DNA of 45,873 nucleotides from Clostridium sp. AM30-24 (lineage in GTDB: Bacteria; Bacillota; Clostridia; Lachnospirales; Lachnospiraceae). Each line of letters begins with the position of its first letter. Position 1 is the stretch's first letter. The position numbers were made by a program, and so were the translations under genes. Shown here in pieces: positions 41,601 through 45,873 of this stretch. The DNA lies in NCBI RefSeq assembly GCF_003480435.1, contig NZ_QUJB01000022.1, positions 1-45,873 on the forward strand, given 5' to 3'. The notes beneath the pieces were generated by a model, which did not search any database, was not told the origin of the DNA, and saw nothing but the letters and a program-made list of their open reading frames with translations.

Positions 41601-42370
41601 TGCATCTCTCCTACGAGAACGAAGATTTCCGGCAGCTCTGCCTCCTCTCCCACCGGATATTCCTCCGGCAGAACCGGCGTGTAGACATAGGCACAGCCGT
41701 TGTAGTCCTGATTCGCCTCATAATAGCCATTCCAAGTCTTATCGGAGGTTTCGATGGGTTCTCCGTCCTCGTCAAATTCTTCAAAATAATCCTGTGGGGA
41801 GATCCCGCCGTGAAATTCCGGATAGTCGCTCTCATTGATATCCAGCTTCCAGGTCACGCCGGAAATCCTGCTGATATCCTCATCTGCATCCGTCTCCAAG
41901 CTTTCTTTTTCGGCGTCAGCTTCCGCATCTATCTGCAGTTCCCTTTCGGCTTTTGGAGTATCCTCTAAAGTTTCCTGCTTCATCCGAACCTCCAGAGTAT
42001 CCGGAAGGATGATATCGCTTTCTTTGGCACCCAGAGAGAGTTTCTGCACCGCAATGACCTCATCCAGCTCCAGAAACGCCTCTATCTCTGCTTTTGTCTC
42101 TGCTCCTGTTGCTGTGCCGTTTGGTGCTCCGCTTGCACCTGCCTCGCCGCGGTTATCTTTTACTTCCGCATTCGACGGAGAGGCTTTTAATGCAGATTTT
42201 TTTAATGCAGCTTCTTTTTCTGCTGTTTCCGCAGTATCATCTGCCTCCGTTTCAGCCCCTATCCGCTGCAGCGAACCAGCCGCCAACGCCTGCGGCTGCC
42301 ATTCACATGTATTCCATATTAATATAGCTGACAATGCAGCTGCTAAAATTCGTTTCGATTTTTTTCTCAT
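35654..42370 (-). CDS. Giant secreted surface protein with beta-helix blocks and cell-wall-binding repeats
   Basis: 2238 residues. A signal peptide (MRKKSKRILAAALSAILIW, cleavage near ALA) is followed by an acidic Ala/Glu-rich linker. Roughly 290-590 and 1050-1290 are Gly-rich repeats of the form GGTIxAxGG and AGIGxG, read as right-handed beta-helix or carbohydrate-binding blocks. Then come Ig-like/YDG modules (IEKDYDGSTGIALEATVEI and a DAQGQVTIKGVGSADVSI domain), a KPGE hexapeptide tract (about 2003-2050) and C-terminal GWxxxxxGWxY-type wall-binding repeats ending at the C-terminus. No LPXTG is seen. It is probably an adhesin or glycan-binding protein held on the wall. ATG at 42370 follows GGAGG at 8 bases. 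The divergent LytTR regulator may control it. Confidence 0.88.
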   Translation of the reverse strand: MRKKSKRILAAALSAILIWNTCEWQPQALAAGSLQRIGAETEADDTAETAEKEAALKKSALKASPSNAEVKDNRGEAGASGAPNGTATGAETKAEIEAFLELDEVIAVQKLSLGAKESDIILPDTLEVRMKQETLEDTPKAERELQIDAEADAEKESLETDADEDISRISGVTWKLDINESDYPEFHGGISPQDYFEEFDEDGEPIETSDKTWNGYYEANQDYNGCAYVYTPVLPEEYPVGEEAELPEIFVLVGEMQLMTLAGGEHDLNNQPLLINSANQNDFNGKTITGNYCPTNRPELTYTDIKGGIIIDNVTVDLTIKDVTIKSDGASGWNLAGIYLKGNAQLNLTLEGKNTLLGLDDGAGIEVEKGAKLVITENSTGSLRAVGGAYGAAGIGGKAGSTGYEGANEEYGTGKIIIKGGTIEAEGGTYWVSHTLRHHGGAGIGTGLYGIGGTIEILGGTITAKGGEETGAGIGGGASGGVDRIVIGGTNSGAPNITVSSYNNGESGYLGAAIGSGWNGVSDLKLSCGDIRILSGSVTVKGGNIGYGVLKVVGGNSMEGGSVTISEEVKLELPLESKIEPRGECTYGKKTFRITAYDNQLLDGTYQADISLYRENDTERTTPVYQTNEEMTVSKFRGTIPDITQWMGYFGNMQMVVELKPSGGGEGKTMEGKVVLNQGMDETISVTLGETAYQKTMDLTIHDGRLKNDKNYTLTARLGEEASEGGTAPDVVTYSSKKASGYQIKTGKVSWYTPLSGAVPVSVQVQEEGGEGENNSFTVTGSLTMKSEEEMDLSLTIGEPLYPVRFHFYSSKVQAVENVSLTAGRLAGAASETPVELKQEEGQFAFDGKLTIDAAAGNHAYALAYLPAGNYRFVINTGITELGSSGGSFTLDSETVKAEAAGTDITILNEAEALEGELDLSLGNISFSEADGKLTILYSKTDGSGQVVTAKLIDQSYDKCYRITSSELVKNYHLSVNTPASEELKLVLKNLTITPAEATAPIQINGESHVTTYLEGENKISINKSASSSRFTVSPAGISVAKDAKLTIDSEPGQPGSIEVLNNTTVDKTGAAIGGNGEQDAGIIHIKGGTVTATSASGSDGAAIGASSEKNVKEIRISGGVVTAKSSEGAGIGTGSATKDRTGKIVIEGGTVNASSWKGAGIGSGSGYAAGSPAIIAEIEIHGGMITAYSYSGACIGSGRDSSSRVLIDGGTICLDNKDAWSRNAAHIGKGEENSTWAPTDVKITGGTIHLINAGAYIKSPMIYGWEQAADGTWQKNTPKDGKGNPVYYTTADLTGIYENNALVEKADIEGSSYGFQDVRTDSSGKLYMYLPASEAVKASFGGVEFTGTVKAGEDENVLEREQTSIDYQREVLKNTALYDLEYAETQDAETWIAIPAGGEAPLTEILDKKSESVTEITLYVRKAAAGSEAAATEIKIPARPKKPDPITDVTKGSYTIKVNGQPVSGCEYGISESADGELQWQTGKTFTSPKPAHTYYITLRVKATENSFASKPADRLEVTTPDALLIDGPAGKVSFETTGTYGQTLDQIPVQLAEGFQVVNYSRSPVSGTWSFSKVQEGTSASSIYPEVKGTTAYQVEFIPTETSEGQYGKPLTQSVIPEISPKELTAVLSTPIEKDYDGSTGIALEATVEIETPGQSSGQSYTISGLKGSFEDANAGTGKTVTIDSSEARVETGESAVNLQNYLITYPAQTGTIHRRQGSVSIDTEAWIGEKTYGDDSFPLTGVKKEGDGVLNYTSSDEKVLTVDAQGQVTIKGVGSADVSITMADGTNYLGTSTPAKRTITIEKGTLTLALTAVNRSTGAQQPEGILGTYEDDFDIIASIQGAYGDKLQGKIRFYDNGNQVPDTIPVGEAETAVLNLPKPGVASVGTHRMTAEFDFDTHQEWAAKYNTPAPAAYTFAIGKVAAPQITWPTAASVKAGSPLSDSALSGGSTEYGSFAWKNPAQTAQAGTHSYEVVFTPNEWASARYEIAAMTGTAEVTATEEKPGETGKPGEAEKPGETGKPGETEKPGETEKPGETEKPGETEKPGETGKLNESNRTDDSDASDEPEIPSRNNPSSGKDKTSGSGAVSHDSVKGTIDSITGIITGETNSFVNDGKSHWMMDEHGWWLRFADNTYPKGSVRDSGGVSHCWEQINGKWWAFDETGYAKTGWLREEDYGGWFYMDLEHGMQTGWVLLDGAWYYFNPISDGKRGIMYAGQRTPDGYYVDKNGVWDGRSKQ
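36220..36363 (-). repeat. 18-bp tandem repeat encoding KPGE units
   Basis: Eight near-identical 18-base units, each encoding a hexapeptide of the KPGETE/KPGETG/KPGEAE kind, form a stalk-like spacer before the wall-binding repeats. Such minisatellites can change copy number by slippage without shifting the frame. Confidence 0.85.
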
Positions 42371-42404
42371 ACCATTTTCCTCCCACTGAGACAAATTTGC
42401 TATT

Positions 42405-42440
42405 ACTCACCACCCGCAAGAGGCGGGAGTCTTCTCGACT
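42405..42440 (-). mobile_element. Solo IS200/IS605-type right-end-like sequence
   Basis: A CCCGC/GCGGG hairpin (42413-42417; 42423-42427) flanked by CGAGAAG on one side and GGTGGTGAGTA on the other, read on the minus strand. It mirrors the arrangement at the right end of the tnpB element at 44742-44857 (CGAGAAG, hairpin, GGTGGGAGTA). No transposase gene adjoins it. It lies in the 5' leader of the surface-protein gene. Confidence 0.5.
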
Positions 42441-42489
42441 GAGATAAACATCAAGTTCCCGCAATATTTACATTTTTCGCATAATCTTC

Positions 42490-42504
42490 TATACTAATAG
42501 TATA
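42490..42504. promoter_or_regulatory. Palindrome upstream of the LytTR gene
   Basis: TATACTA-A-TAGTATA, a perfect 15-base inverted repeat in the divergent region between the surface-protein and regulator genes. It may contain a -10 element or bind a dimeric regulator. Confidence 0.45.
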
Positions 42505-42529
42505 TCAATTACGTGTTTTTCTGAAAACC

Positions 42530-42569
42530 ACCTCGACGCAAATGGTCAAACCTCGACCTATTTGGTTCA
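42530..42569 (+). promoter_or_regulatory. Tandem operator-like direct repeats (LytTR site candidate)
   Basis: Two 20-base direct repeats start with ACCTCGAC (42530 and 42550) and share TGGT at the same offset, 14 of 20 positions in all. Tandem repeats about two helical turns apart are the normal binding pattern of LytTR regulators, and such a gene begins at 42601. Confidence 0.55.
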
Positions 42570-42600
42570 GAAGCATCGTGGTGAAGGGAGTGCTGCAATT

Positions 42601-43359
42601 ATGATGCATATTGCTATTGTGGAAGATTTCGTTTTCGATCAGAAGCATCTGATCGATTTAATACAGAAGAATTTCGAGGGACATGGAGAAATGGCTGATT
42701 TTACCTGCTATGAGAGCGGTGAAGCATTTTTAGAGGCTTTCCGCCCCGGTCTTTTCAACGCTGTATTTATGGATATTATGCTTGCAAAAAACGGTCTGAA
42801 CGGGATTGAAACAGCCGAAAAGCTTCGAGCTGTTGCCGCACGGATCCCTCTTATCTTTGTGAGCAATGAGCGGGATTATTCCCTTGAGGGATACCGGGTA
42901 CATCCGCTTGACTATCTCTTAAAGCCGGTGGATGCAGACGCTCTGGACTGGTGCCTCAATGAGATCCGCACCTTTCTTTCCGAACCGGCTTACATTGAGA
43001 TTCAGGCTGTCCTTGGACAGGGGCAGTCATCCTGCCAGCGGATTCTTCTGGATGATTTTTTATACGCGGAAACGCAGAATCACCGCCTGATCATCCACAC
43101 GTTAAAAGGGGACGTTGCCACGCGCCTCTCTTTTTCGGATCTAATGGCGCTGCTGCCAAGGGGCGGACGTTTTTATATGAGCGGCCGCAGTCTCCTCCTC
43201 AATTTTTCACAGGTGATCTCTGTGGAGGAGGATGGCTCTGTCCGTCTGAAAAACGGTTCCTGCCTTTTCTGCAGCCGACGAAAGAAAAAAGAGACAAAGG
43301 AAGCATTTATGGCATACCTGTTTACCTGTATGCGGAAGGGAATGATAACCGATGAGTAA
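42601..43359 (+). CDS. LytTR-family response regulator
   Basis: A 252-residue two-component regulator. Residues 2-125 form a receiver domain: acidic pair E8-D9, phospho-acceptor D58 (VFMDIML) and the LLKPVD lysine. Residues 145-245 are a LytTR DNA-binding domain (ILLDDFLYAETQNHRLIIHT, RFYMSGRSLLLNFSQVISV). The start at 42601 follows AGGGAG; the frame extends to a TTG at 42562 with no support. No sensor kinase is adjacent; the overlapping next gene encodes a two-TM protein. The regulator probably acts on the divergent surface-protein gene, on itself, or both, through the tandem repeats just upstream. Confidence 0.88.
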   Translation: MMHIAIVEDFVFDQKHLIDLIQKNFEGHGEMADFTCYESGEAFLEAFRPGLFNAVFMDIMLAKNGLNGIETAEKLRAVAARIPLIFVSNERDYSLEGYRVHPLDYLLKPVDADALDWCLNEIRTFLSEPAYIEIQAVLGQGQSSCQRILLDDFLYAETQNHRLIIHTLKGDVATRLSFSDLMALLPRGGRFYMSGRSLLLNFSQVISVEEDGSVRLKNGSCLFCSRRKKKETKEAFMAYLFTCMRKGMITDE

Positions 43360-43963
43360 TGCAGGCTTATTTCTACATACTTCTATTAATTTTGACGACG
43401 TTGCAAATGCTTTAGATTATGGGCAAAGAACTCTAGATCATGCAACCTATGCAAAGGTAACGAACGCCTTTAAGAAAATGGTATTCCATTGCCTTCTCTG
43501 GATCTTTATATCCATAATCATCTGTTGTGGCACTGTACTGTTAAGTCATCACATCCAGAATCTGAAGACAAATGAATTGCTGACAGCTTATAATGCAACA
43601 GCTTTTAAAGGAGGAGTACGAACCAGTCCAACCACGGTACTGTATACAGAAGGCAGCTCCTATCAATATGATGTCTCCAAGCTTGGATTGGATCTTGATA
43701 CAGATTTTCCGCATCAGAGAGCAGTAACCTTATTATTAGACGACCAAAACCAGCTAAAAGGCGTGATTTCTAATGATGAATTCAACAAAATTACCGATAT
43801 ATTCGCGTTTGGACTTGTGTTCGGAATGACCGAGATAGCGGTAATCATGATCATCTATGCATTTTTTGTTCGTAAGCATACGTCTTATGGCAAAAAATGG
43901 TATGCTTTTATGAAATGGTTTGAAACCAGAGATGACACCCTGCTTGATATCATACGGGAATAA
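43352..43963 (+). CDS. Two-TM membrane protein of unknown function
   Basis: A 203-residue protein that I do not recognise. A cytosolic N-terminus (about 42 residues) is followed by a transmembrane helix (FHCLLWIFISIIICCGTVLL, about 45-65), an extracytoplasmic domain of about 85 residues with TVLYTEGSSYQYD and RAVTLLLDDQNQLKGVI, a second helix (about 149-171) and a short basic C-terminal tail. It overlaps the LytTR gene by 8 bases, so they are one operon. The layout suits a sensor or modulator of the LytTR regulator, or a membrane partner of the surface protein. This is inference. Confidence 0.7.
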   Translation: MSNAGLFLHTSINFDDVANALDYGQRTLDHATYAKVTNAFKKMVFHCLLWIFISIIICCGTVLLSHHIQNLKTNELLTAYNATAFKGGVRTSPTTVLYTEGSSYQYDVSKLGLDLDTDFPHQRAVTLLLDDQNQLKGVISNDEFNKITDIFAFGLVFGMTEIAVIMIIYAFFVRKHTSYGKKWYAFMKWFETRDDTLLDIIRE

Positions 43964-43988
43964 TGCCATGCAAGATTTCTTTTATCTT

Positions 43989-44008
43989 AATTTCCTGTTA
44001 CATAAAAA
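43989..44008 (+). repeat. 20-base copy of the leuB-downstream palindrome arm
   Basis: AATTTCCTGTTACATAAAAA is identical to 7864-7883. Here it immediately precedes and overlaps the left arm of the terminator after the two-TM gene. It suggests a dispersed element associated with transcription ends. Confidence 0.75.
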
Positions 44009-44061
44009 CAGTCCCGGCATACAGACACTTCTGTCCATATCGCCGGAACTGTTTTTATTTT
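44004..44061. terminator. Terminator after the LytTR operon
   Basis: A 15-position stem with one mismatch (44004-44018 with 44042-44056), T-rich on the plus strand (TTTTTATTTTT). It starts 41 bases after the two-TM gene stop. Its A/T arms make it plausible in both directions. Confidence 0.85.
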
Positions 44062-44064
44062 TAC

Positions 44065-44250
44065 ATGATCTTATTGCGCCAAAGTTCTCTTACTCTCTTA
44101 CCAACAGAGACTTGCCAGTCATCTTTTTCGGCTGTTCCCTTATTGCTCGCGCCGTCTGTCCGTGCCGCCCCAGCTTCCGTCTTCCTTATGTTTTGGTATT
44201 TTTTGAAATAGGGCTACCGCAATCCCACTGGCTTTAGGACGGAAACTCAA
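44065..44250. other. Intergenic stretch with possible gene debris
   Basis: No intact gene. On the minus strand one frame reads through PKASGIAVALF and KIPKHKEDG before a stop, and another continues with a Lys/Asp-rich segment, which may be frameshifted remains of a mobile-element gene. The family is not recognised. Confidence 0.25.
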
Positions 44251-44263
44251 GATGTATAAATCC

Positions 44264-44292
44264 TTGACATTTTTTTTATTCAATGTTAGAAT
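44264..44292 (+). promoter_or_regulatory. Consensus promoter of a small RNA
   Basis: TTGACA (44264-44269) and TAGAAT (44287-44292), exactly 17 bases apart, with a T-rich spacer. Only a short hairpin RNA lies downstream on this strand. Confidence 0.75.
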
Positions 44293-44298
44293 GACAAA

Positions 44299-44361
44299 AA
44301 AGAAGCGGGTTTTGCGACCGTACAGTATTATTACTCAAGCGGGTTGCTCGCTTCTTTTTTT
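44299..44361 (+). ncRNA. Small hairpin RNA of about 63 nt with its own promoter
   Basis: The RNA is closed by complementary ends (44296-44307 with 44349-44360) that continue into the T run, so the closing stem is also the terminator. Inside are GGT/ACC and AGTA/TACT hairpins and two copies of AAGCGGGTT, 34 bases apart (44303 and 44337). It overlaps in antisense the 3' end of the polyvalent-protein fragment at 44331-44741. It may be an antisense regulator or an RNA antitoxin; neither is shown. Confidence 0.55.
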
Positions 44362-44741
44362 GTGCGCAAAATATCATAAAGATACATTTTTCCATCTGCA
44401 TCGTGCCGCACAAGCATTCTTGCTGAGAAAATATTATAGCGAATCAAGGTGCCATTTTCTTCGTAAACAGGCAGACCAAATCGTACATCATAACGATACC
44501 AACCATTTTTAGCTCTATTTCCATGTCTATCTCCATAATCTGGAAATTCTGATTTATTCTCTGCTATTTGTATTAATTCCTTAATTGCCTATGCCGCGTT
44601 AGCTTTTGCCTTTGCATTTGCCCCCTTTAAACCACGAGCATCTTTTGCGTTTGCAAATTCATCAGGGAATTCTTTTCCAATATATATTTTTTCTGATGAC
44701 TCTGCTATCTCGTAACACTCTCCAATATATTCTTGTGACAT
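44331..44741 (-). pseudogene. C-terminal fragment of a phage/ICE-type polyvalent protein with internal stop
   Basis: Read from 44741, the frame starts MSQEYIGECYEIAESSEKIY, meets a TAG at 44591-44589, and continues without another stop to a TAA at 44333-44331 (137 codons). The second half (NGWYRYDVRFGLPVYEENG, RYNIFSARMLVRHDADGK, YLYDILRTKKEASNP) has the pattern of C-terminal domains of large phage-head or integrative-element proteins, some of which are nuclease-like. The name of the domain is uncertain. The 5' end abuts the right end of the IS200/IS605 element, so insertion probably removed the N-terminal part. Confidence 0.65.
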
Positions 44742-44857
44742 ACTCCCACCACTTAGTTCACGCTTGAAGTGGGGGCTTCTCGTTCGATTGCCCCGTTGGG
44801 CAAAGCATTCACGAGCGATCCCCGTGTGTCCCACGGTTCTTTTGGACTGATATCTTT
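44742..44857 (-). mobile_element. Right end of the IS200/IS605 element and likely omega-RNA scaffold
   Basis: Just beyond the tnpB stop the minus strand carries a short-stem region, CGAGAAG, a CCACTT/AAGTGG hairpin (44767-44772; 44749-44754) and GGTGGGAGTA, the usual subterminal right-end structure. In this family the region is also transcribed as the omega-RNA guiding TnpB, with the guide taken from the flank, here the start of the interrupted gene at 44741. Confidence 0.7.
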
Positions 44858-45873
44858 TTATGATGCTTTTTCGCTCTTTTCCAATATGATCCCGGATATT
44901 CTCAGGCCTTCCCGGCAGATATTAATCGCCACATTTTCATCACGGTCCATCCGGTTTCCGCAGCTGCAAAGATATACCCGCTCTTCCAGTTTCAGATCAT
45001 GTTTTATTTTTCCACAACAGCTGCATGCTCTGGAACTTGGATACCAGCGGTCGATGCGGACAAGTTTCTTCCCTTCCCGTTCCAGTTTATACTGCAAAAA
45101 ATCTGTGAACATTCTCCAGCCGTTATCATGGACACTTTTTCCAAAATGATGTTCCCCGCTCATCGTCTTCAGATCCAGATCTTCGATGCATACGATATCA
45201 TAGAAATTGGTTATCTTTCTTGATTCTTTATGCAAATAATCTTTTCTCTGGTGAGCGATATGCGTATGGATCCGCGCCACTTTTTTCTGTTGTTTTTTGT
45301 AACGATTGCTCCCCTTCCGGCAATGACTCAGTTTTCTCTGCGCTTTCGCCAGTTTTTCCTCGCTGTTTCTGAAATAGTGCGGATAACCTGCATGTTTTCC
45401 ATTGGAATCTACATATAGTTCTTTCATGGAAAAATCGAGTCCGACGGCCTGCCTTATGTTCCTTATTTCCACTGGCTTTTCTTCACAAAAATACAGAAGA
45501 GAAACATAATACCGCCCATCAGCTTCCAGACAGACGGATGCACCTTTCAGGCAGGCATCTTTTCGGATCTTACGATGCTGCCGGATCCGGATCCAGCCTG
45601 CCTTTGGGAGCTTCAGCTTCCCATCTTTTAACAGGATATTTCCATTGACACTGTTTGTGGTATAGCTTTTAACAGGATTCTTTTTTGACTTGAATTTGGG
45701 AAATCCAAACGATGGATCCCGGAAAAAGTTTTTTTAAGCAGTCTGTAGGTGCAGCTGGGCATTGCACAGAGCAAGGCTGTCCACTTCTTTTAGCCATGGA
45801 AACTCTGCCTTATATTTTGCCGGAGTGACCTTCAGGTTTTTTCCGGTCTTTTCATAGCATTCCTTCTTTTCTG
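44858..45873 (-). pseudogene. tnpB: IS200/IS605-family tnpB with a nonsense codon, cut by the window edge
   Basis: The frame is open from the right edge to 44858 except for a TAA at 45736-45734, where homologues usually have a tyrosine codon (TAT to TAA would suffice), in the context LQTA-stop-KNFF. Downstream all RuvC elements remain: GLDFSMKEL (Asp), IEDLDL (Glu), the zinc finger CSCCGK and CSCGN, and DRDENVAINI (Asp). The longest ATG-started piece begins at 45472 and would lack the N-terminal domain. TnpB is an RNA-guided nuclease that helps keep the element in place. No tnpA is in the window. It is probably inactive unless translation restarts. Confidence 0.85.

Noticed and set aside
44252..44512. 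Plus-strand ORF of 86 codons
   Set aside because: No ribosome site; it overlaps the small-RNA gene and lies opposite a recognisable minus-strand domain.

Overview
The window looks like chromosomal DNA of an anaerobic Bacillota, class Clostridia, most likely Lachnospiraceae. The support is moderate GC in the core genes, AT-rich intergenic regions with consensus sigma-A promoters, strong GGAGG ribosome sites, a YlmC/YmxH-type sporulation-family PRC-barrel protein, a LytTR regulator, TnpV, a type I-C CRISPR-Cas locus, and a polyamine route using agmatine deiminase plus carboxyspermidine enzymes. The family assignment is inference.

Bases 1-26 kb are mostly metabolic genes on the minus strand. 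On the plus strand come a small acidic ORF and a PflX-like radical SAM protein. They are followed, on the minus strand, by a DedA transporter, trpS, a serine operon (serC, serA, DUF1015), leuB, aguB, aguA, a Cys/Pro-tailed PRC-barrel protein, an amidohydrolase, a PepV dipeptidase, yqeY, prfC and coaBC. Plus-strand coaX is divergent from coaBC. A tight operon speA-speE-CASDH-nspC follows. SpeA, AguA and AguB can convert arginine to putrescine, and CASDH/NspC (possibly SpeE) can convert putrescine to spermidine. An accessory island at 9.2-11.0 kb, between leuB and aguB, holds a tnpV remnant, a fossil phosphatase start and an AbiD/AbiF HEPN gene with its own consensus promoter and a hairpin RNA.

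Bases 26.0-35.5 kb hold a complete type I-C locus (cas3-cas5-cas8c-cas7-cas4-cas1-cas2, leader, nine full repeats plus a degenerate terminal repeat), all read leftward. Right after the array a consensus promoter starts a leader of about 360 nt, rich in hairpins, that ends in an intrinsic terminator directly before speA.

The most striking finding lies between cas3 and the next gene. A free-standing small-RNA gene with its own promoter and terminator carries a shortened CRISPR-like repeat with an intact I-C 5' handle. The 19 nt after the handle match a site next to the cas3 promoter with mismatches only at guide positions 6 and 12, the positions a type I Cascade does not read. This is the architecture of a crRNA-like RNA that would make Cascade repress its own cas operon.

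Bases 35.6-44 kb encode a 2238-residue secreted surface protein (two beta-helix-like blocks, Ig/YDG-like modules, a KPGE tandem repeat, cell-wall-binding repeats). Divergent from it are a LytTR response regulator and a two-TM protein, with tandem operator-like repeats between. The right edge is mobile-element debris: a promoter-terminator small RNA, a truncated polyvalent-protein fragment with an internal stop, and an IS200/IS605 tnpB with a nonsense codon. All identifications come from reading the sequence; no database search was run.
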